A stretch of 64,000 nucleotides of DNA from Palsa-1033 sp963735455 (GTDB lineage Bacteria; Chloroflexota; Limnocylindria; Limnocylindrales; CSP1-4). Below the pieces are notes generated by a model. It had not been told where the DNA came from and ran no database searches. It saw only the letters and a program-made list of their open reading frames with translations. The stretch's first letter is position 1. Each line of letters begins with the position of its first letter. The DNA lies in the NCBI GenBank assembly GCA_963735455.1, contig CAVTKZ010000001.1, forward strand, positions 248,001 to 312,000. Direction: 5' to 3'. Position numbers and translations under genes: made by a program. This document shows positions 35,889 to 44,680 of the stretch, piece after piece.

Positions 35889-36261
35889 TCAGCGAGCGAG
35901 GCGCTGCCGCCAGATCTCGACGCCGGCCCAGCCCAGGGTGCCGTCGATCGGGGCGTTGGGCTTGCGCACCCGGATGCCGACCTCGGTGATCGGCGGAAAG
36001 GCCCGCAGGACCTCCTGGGCGAGCGCCTCGGCCAGGGCCTCGATCAGCCGGAAGCTGGTCGATTCGACGACGGTCCGGGCGACCTCGAAGACCGCGCCGT
36101 AGTCGACGCGTCCGACCCAGGTCGTCCTCGACCGCCGCCGGTTGGAGGTTGAGGACCATCTCGACATCGACATGGAACGGCTGGTCGGTTCGCTGCTCGG
36201 CTTCTGAGACGCCGTGCCGGCCCTGGAAGACCATGTCGTGGAGGACGATCCGATCGCTCAC
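35889..36261 (-). CDS. folB: Dihydroneopterin aldolase (frameshifted)
   Basis: A small (about 123-residue) FolB, which cleaves 7,8-dihydroneopterin to 6-hydroxymethyl-dihydropterin in folate synthesis. The N-terminus MSDRIVLHDMVFQGRHGVSEAE is typical, with the conserved Gly-His-GV. After an extra base near 36109 the protein continues in another frame as VDYGAVFEVARTVVES, then LIEALAEALAQEVL with the catalytic-region Glu, and VGIRVRKPNAPI with the conserved Lys-Pro. It starts at GTG 36261, 7 nt past the folP stop, in a folC-folP-folB operon. Only one base needs removing to restore the full enzyme. Confidence 0.85.
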
Positions 36262-36268
36262 CGCGGCA

Positions 36269-37247
36269 TCATGGCATGCCCGCCCGGACGACCGCGTCGG
36301 CCATCCGGGCGGCCCGGACGTTGGCCTGCACGTCGTGGACCCGGACGAGGTCGATGCCCGCGGCCGCCGCCAGGGCGGTCGTCGCCAGGGTCGCCTCGAG
36401 GCGCTCGTCGGCCGGCAGGTCGAGGACCCGGCCGAGGGTCGACTTGCGCGACGTCCCGAGCATGATCGGGCGGCCCAGGACGTGGAGCTCGGGCAGCCGG
36501 CGCAGGAGCTCGAGGTTGTGGTGGGGCGCCTTGCCGAAGCCGAAGCCCGGGATCGACGATCAGCGACTCGGCCGGGCAGCCGCGCCTCGACCGCCCGCTC
36601 GATCGCCCGCCACAGGTCGGCGATCACCTCGGCCAGCAGGTTTGCGTAGCGCGCCTCGGCCCGGTTGTGCATCAGGATCAGGGGCACCCCGCGCTCGGCG
36701 GCGAGGCGGGCCAGGCGCTCGTCGGGGGCGACGCCCCAGACGTCGTTGAGCAGGTCTGCCCCGGCGTCGAGCGCGGCGGCCGCGACCGCCGGCTTGGTCG
36801 TGTCGATGCTCAGGGGCACGTCGGGCAGCGGCGGCCCGGATCGCGCGCACGACCGGCACGACCCGGGCGAGCTCCTCGTCCACGCTCGACCTCGGCGTGG
36901 CCGGGCCGGGTCGATTCGCCGCCGACGTCGAGCAGGTCGGCGCCCTCGGCGACCATCGCCCGGGCCCGGGCCAGGGCTCGCTCGACGCTCGGGCCGGATC
37001 CGCGACGGCCGTCGCCCGCCGCCAGCAGCCCGTCGCCCGAGAACGAATCGGGGGTGACGTTGAGGATCCCGACGACGTACGTCCGCTCGCCCCAGGCGAA
37101 GGTCCGGCGGCCGATCCGGGTCGGGGCTGGCCGGGCTGCCAGGCCGCTCTGTCCGCCGGTCGGGTCGGCCAAGGAGGGGGTCGCCGAGCCGCCCGGACCG
37201 CCGCCCGGCACGACGCCCCGTTCGGGATCAATTGGTCGATCGGTCAT
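36269..37247 (-). pseudogene. folP: Dihydropteroate synthase, frame broken by four probable 1-base insertions
   Basis: FolP joins 6-hydroxymethyl-dihydropterin pyrophosphate to p-aminobenzoate. All parts are visible in consecutive order but in changing frames: VVGILNVTPDSFSGDG and LLDVGGESTRPGHAEV; then DEELARVVPVVRAIRAA; then VPLSIDTTKPAVAAAALDAGADLLNDVWG and PLILMHNR; then DPGFGFGKAPHHNLELL and LGTSRKSTLGRVL. Insertions are inferred near 36886, 36829, 36573 and 36549, mostly in or beside C/G runs. No residue of the family core is lost, so sequence error is more likely than decay. ATG 37247 overlaps the folC stop as TGATG, which implies coupled translation. About 45 Pro/Gly-rich residues precede the core. 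Confidence 0.85.
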
Positions 37248-38603
37248 CAGCCGGATGCTGCCACGTCGCGCAGGAGAGGGTCGTCGACCAGCATGGCCCG
37301 GATCGCGCCGACGAGATAGAGCGAGCCGGCGACGACGACCGGCCCCGGCGCGCTGGCCGAGGGCCAGCTCGAGGGCCGCGGCCGGGGGCCGGACAGCCCG
37401 GACCTCGAACGCCGGCCGCCGACCACAGACCCAGCCAGGTCGTCGGCCGGCAGCGCCCGGGCCTCCTCGACCTCGGTGCAGATCACCTGCGCCCCAGCCA
37501 GGGCCGGGCTGGCGGCCAGCGCCCGGACCACGCCCGCGACGTCCTTGTCGGCCATCGCCCCGACGATCAGGGTGAAGCGGTGCTGGCCGGCGATCCGTCC
37601 CGCCGGCCAGGAAGGGCCGGAGGTCGTCGAGGGCCTGGGCCAGGACGGCCGCCCCGGCCGGGTTGTGGGCACCATCGAGGAGGACCTCGTGGCCCCCACC
37701 TTGATCGGCCCCGATCAGCTCGAGCCGGCCCGGCCAGCGCGCATCCGCGTAGCCGGTTCGCCGGGCGTCGGCCCCGACGCGGCGATGCCCGCCTCGGCCA
37801 GCGCGTCGAGGACGGCCTCGGCGACGGCCACGTTCGCCGCCTGGTGGCGGCCCCGAAGCCCGACCCGGGTCGGGCCGAGGCCGGCCAGCTCGACCGTGAT
37901 CCCGTCGCGGTCCCAGCCCAGCAGTGGGGCCGCTTCGACGACGGTCAGGGGCACGCCCAGGCGGGCCGCCCGGCGGCGGATCACGGCCAGGCCGTCGCCG
38001 CTGGCGCCGGTCGACGGCCAGGTCGCCGCGTTCGATGATCGCCGCCTTCTCCCGGGCGATCGCCGTGATCGTCGTGCCCAGGCGATCCATGTGGTCGAGG
38101 TCGACGTTGGTGATCGCGGCCACCCCGCCGTCCCAGGCATGGGTCGCGTCGAGCCGGCCGCCGAGGCCGACCTCGACGATGGCCAGGTCGACGGCCTGCT
38201 CGGCGAACCAGCGGAAGGCGAGCGCGGTCAGCAGCTCGAACTCGGTTGGCTCGCCCAGGCGCCGGGCGACCCGCTCGGCCGCCGGCCGGGCCACGCCGAC
38301 CAGCCGGGCGAACTCGGCCGGCTCGACCAGCCGGCCGGCGACCTGGAGCCGCTCGCGATAGGTCACGAGGTGCGGCTTGGGCGTCTCGCCGGCACGCAGG
38401 CCGGCCGCGCGCAGGACGCTCGAGACGAGGGCCAGGACGCTGCCCTTGCCGTTCGTGCCGCCGATCAGCGCTCCCCGGAAGGCGAGCTGGGGATTGCCCA
38501 GCTCGCGCAGCAGGGCCCGGGTCCGGCCGAGGCCCAGGCGAATCCCGAAGCGGCCGCGCTGGTGGAGGGCGGCCAGTGCCTCGGCGTAGGTCAGCTCACC
38601 CAT
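37247..38603 (-). pseudogene. folC: Bifunctional folylpolyglutamate/dihydrofolate synthase, frame broken by five probable indels
   Basis: FolC adds glutamate to dihydropteroate and to folates. The N-terminal 195 residues from ATG 38603 are intact: LTYAEALAALH, the P-loop IGGTNGKGSV (about 48), TPKPHLVTYRERL, VEVGLGGRLDATH and ITNVDLDHMDRLG. Beyond that the frame changes near 38012 (extra base), 37777 (missing), 37603 (extra), 37410 (missing) and 37350 (extra). The pieces still line up: LVIRRRAARLG-type core, GRHQAANVAVAEAVLDAL, HEVLLDGAHNPAGAAVLAQAL, FTLIVGAMADKDV and VVVAGSLYLVGAIR. The gene is followed at once by folP. The regular one-base nature of each break favours sequencing error. Confidence 0.85.
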
Positions 38604-38616
38604 GTCCGCTGACCCG

Positions 38617-39036
38617 TCACTCGCGCGAGAGCTCGTCCTCGTAGAAGACGCACTGGTTGAACCGCGGGGTCAGGCAGACGTCGTTGATGTAGCCCTGCTC
38701 GAGGTGGACGCCGCCGCGGAGCTGGCAGCGCGAGACGTTCTGGTCCTGGCGGATCAGGGCCTTCAGCAGGTGGGGCGCCTGGATCGGGATCGCCCCGCGA
38801 ACACCGGTCATGTAGAAATGGGGGCAGACGTTCCGGCGCAGGTTGGGCAGGCCGAAGCCCGAGCGGTTCATCTGGGGCAGGGCCGGATAGCCCGGGGGGG
38901 CGGGCGGAGCGGTTGGACTGACCCGGGCGATGGGCGGCACGCCGAAGGCCGGCCGGCCGGTGGCGCGCGGTTGTTTCGGATCTCGAGCCTGCACCCTCAC
39001 CCTCAATTCGGCGCAGGTCACCAGACGTGCGCGCAC
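38617..39036 (-). CDS. Small Cys-containing protein of unknown function
   Basis: A 139-residue protein I do not recognise. The first 65 residues are variable and Pro-rich. The C-terminal half looks conserved: RRNVCPHFYMTGVRGAIPIQAPHLL, then DQNVSRCQLRGGVHLEQGYINDVCLTPRFNQCVFYEDE. Its four cysteines (about 84, 108, 125 and 133) could bind zinc or an Fe-S cluster. The start is GTG 39036 (or ATG 39039); TACTCT at 39043-39048 ends 6 nt before the GTG, so the mRNA should be leaderless. It lies 13 nt upstream of folC and may be cotranscribed with the folate genes. It is divergent from the Ig-like protein. Confidence 0.65.
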   Translation of the reverse strand: MRARLVTCAELRVRVQARDPKQPRATGRPAFGVPPIARVSPTAPPAPPGYPALPQMNRSGFGLPNLRRNVCPHFYMTGVRGAIPIQAPHLLKALIRQDQNVSRCQLRGGVHLEQGYINDVCLTPRFNQCVFYEDELSRE

Positions 39037-39042
39037 CATGCC

Positions 39043-39048
39043 AGAGTA
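39043..39048 (-). promoter_or_regulatory. -10 box of the Cys-protein (folate operon) leaderless transcript
   Basis: Minus-strand TACTCT ends 6 nt before GTG 39036. It is probably the promoter for the whole run down to folB, since the later genes are spaced 1-14 nt apart. Confidence 0.5.
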
Positions 39049-39135
39049 CAACGGCCCGGCCGGCGAGCATCGCCGGGTGCGTTCGCGAATCGCCCGGCGG
39101 CAGTCGCGACCGGGCGATCTGCGACAATGCCCGCG

Positions 39136-40332
39136 ATGACGAGCCGGCGCGGACGAACCTCCCAGGTGCGGCCCCGAGCCCCGAGCACCGGCCGCGTGCA
39201 GCCGAGCCGGGTCAAGGCGCGACCGCCTCAATCGCCTCGCCTCGGCGGCCGGCGGGGAGCCTCCCAGCCCGCCGGCCTGCCCCTTGCCGCCAAGGGCGTC
39301 CTGGGCGTCGCGGTGGTCGCCTTTGGCCTCGTCATCCTGTTCAACGCGCCGGGCGTCGTGGGCGCCTTTGCCGGCAGCCTGGGCAATGCCTTCGGCGGGA
39401 TCGTGGGCAAGCTGAGCCAGACCGAGGCGCCCAGCCCGACCGACCTGATCCTGCCCCCGTCGCCCAGCCTGACCGTCCCGATCCAGCCCTACACCAACCA
39501 GCCCAAGCTCGACCTGACGGGCACGATCCCCAATTCGATCGCCGGCCAGGCCGGCTATACCATCCGGATCTACCGCAAGGTCGGCAGCGCCGCGGCCGGC
39601 GTCGTGGCCGAGGTGCCGGTCGGTTCGAGCCCGACCTTCACCGTCCCCCAGGTGGCCCTGGCGGCCGGCAGCGACGCGTTCACGGCGACCCTGGTCAGCG
39701 CGGCCGGCGAGAGCCCGCCATCGATCGCGGTGACCTACATCCTCGACCAGGGCAAACCCAAGATCACGATCAGTGCGCCGGCCAAGAACGCGATCATCAA
39801 CGGCACAGCGGCCACGATCACCGGTCAGACGCAGGCCGGCAGCGCGATCTCGGCCCGCAACGAGGCCAACGGGCTGACGGCGGTCGCGACCGCCGACAAC
39901 AGCGGCGCGTTCAGCGTGGTCATCGCCCTGGCCGCCGGCGTGAACGGGATCAGCATCACGGCCACCGACCCGGCCGGCAACGCGGGCGCGGTCGTGATCA
40001 GCGTCCAGCGCGGCACGGGCAAGCTGTCGGTCAAGCTGACCGCCTCGGCCTACCACATGAACCCGGCCAAGGCCAACACGATCTCGATGACCGTGCTCGT
40101 CCTGGACCCCAACGGAGCCCCGCTGTCGGGGGCCAATGTGACCCTCACCCTGACGGTGCCCGGCGACGGGATCAGCCCGTTCAGCCAGCAGAAGGTCACC
40201 GGCACGGCGGGCAGTGCCACGTTCAAGACCACGATTCCGGTCACCGTGGCGGGCAAGGGCGAGATCGCGGTGATCGTGGACACGACCGACTACGGCCAGG
40301 CCACCACCCAGGTGCCGCTGACCTTCAACTAG
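39136..40332 (+). CDS. Membrane-anchored protein with bacterial Ig-like domains
   Basis: A 398-residue protein. It has a basic cytoplasmic N-terminus (1-50) and one membrane helix at about 55-76 (AAKGVLGVAVVAFGLVILFNA). A long extracellular part follows with three beta-sandwich repeats of about 90 residues: PKLDLTGTIPNSIAGQAGYTIRIY, PKITISAPAKNAIINGTAATITGQT (an Ig-like form ending NGISITATDPAGNAG), and KLSVKLTASAYHMNPAKANTISMTVLVLDPNGAPLSGANVTLTL (invasin/Ig-1-like). It probably acts at the cell surface in adhesion or scaffolding. ATG 39136 has GACAAT ending 7 nt upstream; the frame is open further upstream but carries no signal. Confidence 0.7.
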   Translation: MTSRRGRTSQVRPRAPSTGRVQPSRVKARPPQSPRLGGRRGASQPAGLPLAAKGVLGVAVVAFGLVILFNAPGVVGAFAGSLGNAFGGIVGKLSQTEAPSPTDLILPPSPSLTVPIQPYTNQPKLDLTGTIPNSIAGQAGYTIRIYRKVGSAAAGVVAEVPVGSSPTFTVPQVALAAGSDAFTATLVSAAGESPPSIAVTYILDQGKPKITISAPAKNAIINGTAATITGQTQAGSAISARNEANGLTAVATADNSGAFSVVIALAAGVNGISITATDPAGNAGAVVISVQRGTGKLSVKLTASAYHMNPAKANTISMTVLVLDPNGAPLSGANVTLTLTVPGDGISPFSQQKVTGTAGSATFKTTIPVTVAGKGEIAVIVDTTDYGQATTQVPLTFN

Positions 40333-40439
40333 CGGCTCGTCCCGACGCGGGTCGCGTGGCGGCGAACGGGCGTTCTGGCCGCCGGCCGGCCAACGACCGT
40401 TGGCTGCGTGACCGGTTGGACGGACGCCGGGCGGCCAGC

Positions 40440-40445
40440 TACCAT
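40440..40445 (+). promoter_or_regulatory. -10 box of the leaderless zinc-ribbon protein transcript
   Basis: TACCAT ends 6 nt before ATG 40452. This fixes the start in a frame that is open far upstream over the Ig-like gene. Confidence 0.5.
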
Positions 40446-40451
40446 CGAGCG

Positions 40452-40784
40452 ATGCCAATGTGGCGCTGCCCCCATTGCGAGACCCCGCAGGCGGAGGCCG
40501 CTCGTTGCTGGGTCTGCCATCGTTCGAGCACGAGCTGTGCGTCGTGCCGGAACTTCCGCCGTTCGATCAGCGCGGGCGTTGCCTACTGCGCCCTCGACCG
40601 CGGCCGCAAGGCGCTCAACGGCCAGGAGATCCGGCCGTGCTGGGAGCCGGTGATCGCCCTGACCGGGGCGGGCCCAGCCGCCGGTGAGGCAGCCGACCTG
40701 CCGGGCAGCGACCTGATCAGCCTCGAAACTCGGGCCGGAACGGCGCTCGAGAGCGGCCGCTTCTGGCGCGACGCGGAGCGCTGA
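40452..40784 (+). CDS. Zinc-ribbon Cys-rich protein of unknown function
   Basis: A 110-residue protein. Its N-terminal CPHCETPQAEAARCWVC forms a zinc ribbon (CxxC at 6-9 and 19-22). A second set, SCASCRNFRRSISAGVAYCALDRGRKALNGQEIRPCWEP, follows at about 28-65. At least eight cysteines are present, enough for two zinc sites. The second module (CxxC, YC, then PCWE) looks like a recurring stand-alone module in Chloroflexota and is loosely like the CNVC end of the other Cys-protein at 38617. The acidic C-terminal 40 residues have no motif. It may be an adaptor or redox protein; no function is assigned. Confidence 0.7.
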   Translation: MPMWRCPHCETPQAEAARCWVCHRSSTSCASCRNFRRSISAGVAYCALDRGRKALNGQEIRPCWEPVIALTGAGPAAGEAADLPGSDLISLETRAGTALESGRFWRDAER

Positions 40785-40793
40785 GCCCGCCGA

Positions 40794-42626
40794 TCAGGGC
40801 GGTGACGGTGTATCCGTTGGCGTCGGCGTCGGCGTGGGTGTCGGCGTCGGGGTGGGTGTCGGAGTTGGCGTCGGGGTCGGCGTCGGGGTGGGTGTTGGCG
40901 TCGGGGTGGGCGTTGGCGTAGGCGTCGGGGTGGGTGTCGGTGATGGCGACGCTTGCGGGCCCGTGGACACGACGTAGTCGATCGCCGTGCCCGAGGCGAC
41001 CTCGACGCCGGCCGCCGGCGAGGTCGAGATGATCGAGCCGGCCGGAATCAGCGGATCGGGCGCCTGGGTCTCGACGCCCGGCGCGAGTCCGTCCGTGGTC
41101 AGCGTCTGGATCGCCACCGACAGGGTCATCCCGGTCAGGCTGGGGACCGGAACCAGCGCCTTGCCGGTCGAGACGGTGACGCTGATCGTCGTTCCGGTCG
41201 GGACGGTCGTGTTGGCAGCCGGATCCTGGGCGACGATCGTCCCTTCCGGCTGGTCGTTGCTCTTGATGAAGCTGGTCGGGACGATGACCAGGCCATTGTT
41301 CGTTGCGGTCGTCTTGGCATCGGCCAGGAGCGAGCCGACGAAGCTGGGCACGGTCACCTGGGACGACGGCGCCGAGGTGCCGGTCAGCAGCTTGAAGATC
41401 AGGAAGCCGGCGACGACCAGGATCGCCAGGCCGAGCAGTCCCGCGATCCAGGCCCAGGGGCTCGTCCCGGGCGGACCCGGCTCGTCATCGTAGGAGTCGT
41501 AGCGGCTGACCGGCGGGCCGGGCGGGACGCGCGACGGCGGCGCGGCGTTGGCGTAGGCGTCGGGCGGATACGGGACGGCGCCGGCGTTCGGCCGGGCGAC
41601 GCCGGCCGCGACCGTGCTCGAGCCGGGGAGGCCACCGGCTCCGGCCGCCGGGCCCGCCCCGGCGGCCAGTCCGGCGCCTGCGGCCAGGCCCGCGCCGGCC
41701 GCGAGGCCGGTCCCGGCCCCGAGTCCCGTGCCGGCGGCCACGCCCGAGACGCCCTGGACCGCCGCTCCGCCGGCGACCACGCCGCCGGCCGCCGCGGCCG
41801 ACCGGCCGCTCAGCCAGCCTTCGAGCGCATCGGCCATCGCGGCGGCGCTCGAGAATCGCTCGGCCGGATCGAGGGCCAGCGCCTTGCGATCGATCGCCTC
41901 GAGCTCGAGCGGGATGCCTGCCCGCAAGTTGGAGGGCATGGGCGCCGGGCCGGTCAGGCGGGCCATCGCGATCGATGCCGCCGAGTCGCCCTCGAACGGG
42001 CGCCGGCCGGTGAGCAGCTCGAACAGGACGATGCCCAGCGAGTAGATGTCGGATCGCTCGGTGGCCGGCTCGCCGCGGGCCTGCTCCGGCGAGAAATAGT
42101 GGACCGAGCCGAGGGTGGTCCCGGGCAGGGTCATCTGGGCTTCGCTGATCGCCCGGGCGATCCCGAAGTCGGTCATCTCCACGCGCCCGTCCTGGGCCAG
42201 CATGATGTTGCCCGGCTTCACGTCGCGATGGATGATCCCGCGGGCATGGGCGGCGGCCAGGGCCCGGGCCGACTCGGCCGCGATCCGGGCGGCCTGCCGC
42301 GGCTGGAGCGGTCCGGTCCGCCGGATCAGGGTGGCGAGGTCCTCGCCGTCGACATACTCCATCACGATGTACGGACCGACCGGGTCCGTCCCGAAGTCGT
42401 AGACCTGGACGATGTTCGGGTGGCTGAGCGAGGCGACGGCCTGGGCCTCTGCTCGGAAGCGGGCCACGAAGTCGGGGTCGCGGCCGTACTCGGGGCGCAG
42501 GATCTTGACCGCGACGTCGCGGCCGAGCTGCGAATCCGTGGCCCGGTAGATCGTCGCCATGCCGCCCTGGCCGAGCAGCTCGACGAGCCGATAGCGACCG
42601 CCCAGGACGCTCCCGATTTCAGCCAA
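40794..42626 (-). CDS. PASTA-domain serine/threonine protein kinase (PknB/Stk type)
   Basis: A 610-residue membrane kinase. Residues 10-275 hold the kinase: LGQGGMATIYRA, VAVKILR with the ATP Lys (about 40), IIHRDVKPGNIML (about 135) and TDFGIARA (about 157), all intact. A low-complexity Ala/Gly/Pro linker (280-385) leads to one membrane helix (about 390-413). Two extracellular PASTA domains follow (about 420-485 and 486-552: VTVPSFVGSLLADAKTTATNNGL and VPVPSLTGMTLSVAIQTLTTDGL). The chain ends in about 20 Pro-Thr repeats. PASTA kinases sense muropeptides or lipid II and control cell-wall growth and division. The start is TTG 42626 with AAGGA 9 nt upstream. Confidence 0.95.
   Translation of the reverse strand: MAEIGSVLGGRYRLVELLGQGGMATIYRATDSQLGRDVAVKILRPEYGRDPDFVARFRAEAQAVASLSHPNIVQVYDFGTDPVGPYIVMEYVDGEDLATLIRRTGPLQPRQAARIAAESARALAAAHARGIIHRDVKPGNIMLAQDGRVEMTDFGIARAISEAQMTLPGTTLGSVHYFSPEQARGEPATERSDIYSLGIVLFELLTGRRPFEGDSAASIAMARLTGPAPMPSNLRAGIPLELEAIDRKALALDPAERFSSAAAMADALEGWLSGRSAAAAGGVVAGGAAVQGVSGVAAGTGLGAGTGLAAGAGLAAGAGLAAGAGPAAGAGGLPGSSTVAAGVARPNAGAVPYPPDAYANAAPPSRVPPGPPVSRYDSYDDEPGPPGTSPWAWIAGLLGLAILVVAGFLIFKLLTGTSAPSSQVTVPSFVGSLLADAKTTATNNGLVIVPTSFIKSNDQPEGTIVAQDPAANTTVPTGTTISVTVSTGKALVPVPSLTGMTLSVAIQTLTTDGLAPGVETQAPDPLIPAGSIISTSPAAGVEVASGTAIDYVVSTGPQASPSPTPTPTPTPTPTPTPTPTPTPTPTPTPTPTPTPTPTPTPTPTDTPSPP
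40809..40945. repeat. Hexanucleotide repeat encoding the (Pro-Thr)n kinase tail
   Basis: About twenty degenerate copies of GGCGTC/GGTGTC/GGGGTC hexamers code for alternating Pro-Thr at the C-terminus of the PASTA kinase. The tract is likely to vary in length by slippage and may be a wall-spanning spacer. Confidence 0.85.
41635..41735. repeat. Ala-Gly low-complexity coding repeat in the kinase linker
   Basis: Imperfect 18-base copies encode repeated AGTGLGAGTGLAAGAG-type units in the cytoplasmic juxtamembrane linker of the PASTA kinase. Confidence 0.7.
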
Positions 42627-42756
42627 CCGTTGATTCCTTTCGCCTGATCACGCGGGCACGCGCAGCCCGGCGGGCATCGTACCCCACACAAGGACGCCCA
42701 CTGGACGCCCGGCGTGACGCTCGGCCCGGGCTCGCCGGGGGCTCAGGCCGGCATGC

Positions 42757-43635
42757 CTAGAGCGGGACGCCGCGCAGGTAGTCCCGGAACTCGGCCGACA
42801 GGTCGGGCCGTTGGAGGGCCAGCTCGACCGATGCCTTGAGCCAGCCCATCGTGGTCCCCGCGTCGTAGCGGGTGCCCTCGAAGGCGTAGGCGTAGACCTC
42901 CTGCTCCTGCATCAGGGCCTCGATCGCGTCGGTCAGCTGGATCTCGCCGCCGGCGCCGCGCTGGGTCTGCTCGAGCTTGTCGAAGATCTTGGGGGTCAGC
43001 ACGTAGCGGCCGATGATCGCCAGGTCGGATGGCGCGTGACCGGGATCGGGCTTCTCGACCAGGCCCGTGACCCGGTGCAGGCGGCCGTGGTCGAAGCCGT
43101 CGCCGGCCGGCTCGGAGGCGATCACCCCGTAGCGGCTGGTCTCCTCGTGGGGGACCTCCATGACCGCGACGACCGACGAGTGGGTCTCGTTGTAGGCGTG
43201 GATCAGCTGGCCGATGCAGGGCCGGTCGCCGACGACCACGTCGTCCGACAGGAGCACGGCGAAGGGCTCGTGGCCGACCAGCTCCTTGGCCATCAGCACC
43301 GCGTGGCCCAGGCCGAGCTGCTCCTTCTGGCGGACGTAGGCGATCTGGGCGAGGTCGCTGATGTGCTTGATCCGGCGGAGCATCTCGACGTCGCCGCGCT
43401 CCTCGAGCAGGTGCTCGAGCTCGTAGCTGACGTCGAAGTGGTCCTCGATCGCACGCTTCTGGCTGGAGGTGACGATGATGATCTGCTCGATCCCCGCCGC
43501 GACCGCTTCTTCGACCGCGTACTGGATCACGGGCTTGTCGACCAGCGGCAGCATTTCCTTCGGCTGGGCCTTGGTTGCCGGCAGGAACCGCGTTCCCCAC
43601 CCGGCTGCCGGCAGGACCGCCTTTCGGACTCGCAT
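42757..43635 (-). CDS. galU: UTP-glucose-1-phosphate uridylyltransferase
   Basis: A 292-residue GalU, which makes UDP-glucose from UTP and glucose-1-phosphate for envelope polysaccharides and glycolipids. The N-terminal nucleotide site reads AVLPAAGWGTRFLPATKAQPKEMLPLVDKPVIQYAVEEA. Other markers are GLGHAVLMAKELVG (about 105), LLSDDVVVG (about 130), LVEKPDP (about 192), GGEIQLTDAI (about 228) and FEGTRYDAGTTMGWLKA (about 253). Length is standard. GCGAGG lies 5 nt before ATG 43635. The frame is open upstream, but that part shadows the EamA gene. Confidence 0.96.
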   Translation of the reverse strand: MRVRKAVLPAAGWGTRFLPATKAQPKEMLPLVDKPVIQYAVEEAVAAGIEQIIIVTSSQKRAIEDHFDVSYELEHLLEERGDVEMLRRIKHISDLAQIAYVRQKEQLGLGHAVLMAKELVGHEPFAVLLSDDVVVGDRPCIGQLIHAYNETHSSVVAVMEVPHEETSRYGVIASEPAGDGFDHGRLHRVTGLVEKPDPGHAPSDLAIIGRYVLTPKIFDKLEQTQRGAGGEIQLTDAIEALMQEQEVYAYAFEGTRYDAGTTMGWLKASVELALQRPDLSAEFRDYLRGVPL

Positions 43636-43668
43636 CGAACCTCGCTTGCGTGGGATCTGGGCAGCGGC

Positions 43669-43674
43669 AGTATA
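43669..43674 (-). promoter_or_regulatory. galU promoter -10 box
   Basis: Minus-strand TATACT lies 33 nt upstream of ATG 43635 and leaves a short leader with a GAGG ribosome site. No good -35 is seen. Confidence 0.5.
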
Positions 43675-43688
43675 CCGCCGGGCCTTTT

Positions 43689-44654
43689 TCAGCCCGGTGC
43701 CGGGACCTGGACCGGATGGGTCGGCGGGGCCCCGGCCGACCCCGGTGAGCGCTGCAGGATCACCCCCGCCGCGATCACCAGGGCGCCCCCCAGGACCTGG
43801 ACCGGGCCGAGCGTCTCGCCCAGGATGAGCGCCGCCAGGACCGTCCCGGTGACCGGCTCGAGCATCGCCAGGATGCCCGTCCGGACGGGGCCGATCAGGC
43901 GGATCGCGACGAGGAAGAGGAGCGATGGCAAGCCGGCCCCGAGCAGGCCGGCGACGAGCAAGTACGACCAGGCTGCCGGGGTCCGAAACGGCTGGCTGAG
44001 CGTCTCGAGCGAGCCGCTGACGCCCGCGATCAGGACGAACCCCAGCACGGCCACCCACAGCAGGATCGTCGCCGCCTGCTCGGTCGGGATCGCGGCATAG
44101 CCTCGATTGGTCGTGATATAGACGGTCTGGGCGACGGCGGCCAGCAGGGCCAGGCCGAGGCCCAGGCCGTCGACCACCAGGCCGGCGCCCGGCTCGAGCT
44201 GGCCGGCAACGACCAGGATCATTCCGCCCAGGGCCAGGCCCAGGGCCACCAGCTCAAGCCGCTCGGGGGCCCGGCGCTCGATCACGATCGCGACGATGGC
44301 GACCATCGCCGGGTAGGTGTAGAACGCGAGCAGGGCGAGGGCCACGGTGATCCGCCGGAAGGCGATGAAGACGGCCAGGTTCAGGATGATCCCCGCCGCG
44401 GCGGCCAGGGCCAGCGAGGCCAGGGCCCCACGGGGGACTGCGCTGAGCCGGACGAGCGGCCGGCCGCGCCGGGCGAGGGCGGCCAGGACGACGGTCAACA
44501 GGATCGCCCCGAAGGTCGCTCGCCACGTGGCGAAGCCCAATGGGGTCATGCCCGCGTCGTAGGCCAGCCGCGAGAGTGGTCCGAGGGTTCCGAAACAGGT
44601 CGCCGCGATGACGATCGCGAGCGTGCCCAGGACGCGCCGGCGGGTCGGGCTCAA
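43689..44654 (-). CDS. EamA/DMT family transporter
   Basis: A 321-residue drug/metabolite-type transporter with ten membrane helices in two EamA repeats. The first begins GTLAIVIAATCFGTLGPLSRLAYDAGMTPLGFATWRATF, with the Arg in the fourth-helix loop. The second includes SYLLVAGLLGAGLPSLLFLVAIRLIGPVRTGILAMLEPVTGTVLAALILGETL, the usual (E)PV and GE signature near the end. The substrate is unknown; relatives move amino acids, nucleosides or cofactors. The start is uncertain: TTG 44654 and CTG 44684 (overlapping the upstream stop) are the only candidates, and no ATG or GTG lies nearby. It is probably coexpressed with the two genes upstream. Confidence 0.82.
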   Translation of the reverse strand: MSPTRRRVLGTLAIVIAATCFGTLGPLSRLAYDAGMTPLGFATWRATFGAILLTVVLAALARRGRPLVRLSAVPRGALASLALAAAAGIILNLAVFIAFRRITVALALLAFYTYPAMVAIVAIVIERRAPERLELVALGLALGGMILVVAGQLEPGAGLVVDGLGLGLALLAAVAQTVYITTNRGYAAIPTEQAATILLWVAVLGFVLIAGVSGSLETLSQPFRTPAAWSYLLVAGLLGAGLPSLLFLVAIRLIGPVRTGILAMLEPVTGTVLAALILGETLGPVQVLGGALVIAAGVILQRSPGSAGAPPTHPVQVPAPG

Positions 44655-44680
44655 GCCGACCGGCCGCGCCGCCGTGCCGG

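Noticed and set aside
35889..38603. True evolutionary decay of the folate operon
   Set aside because: All catalytic motifs persist, there are no internal nonsense changes in the corrected frames, and every break is one base, which fits sequence error better than pseudogenisation. It stays unproven without reads.
40809..40945. Tandem repeat considered as a CRISPR or VNTR locus outside genes
   Set aside because: It lies in frame inside the PASTA kinase gene and encodes a Pro-Thr tail; there are no spacers.
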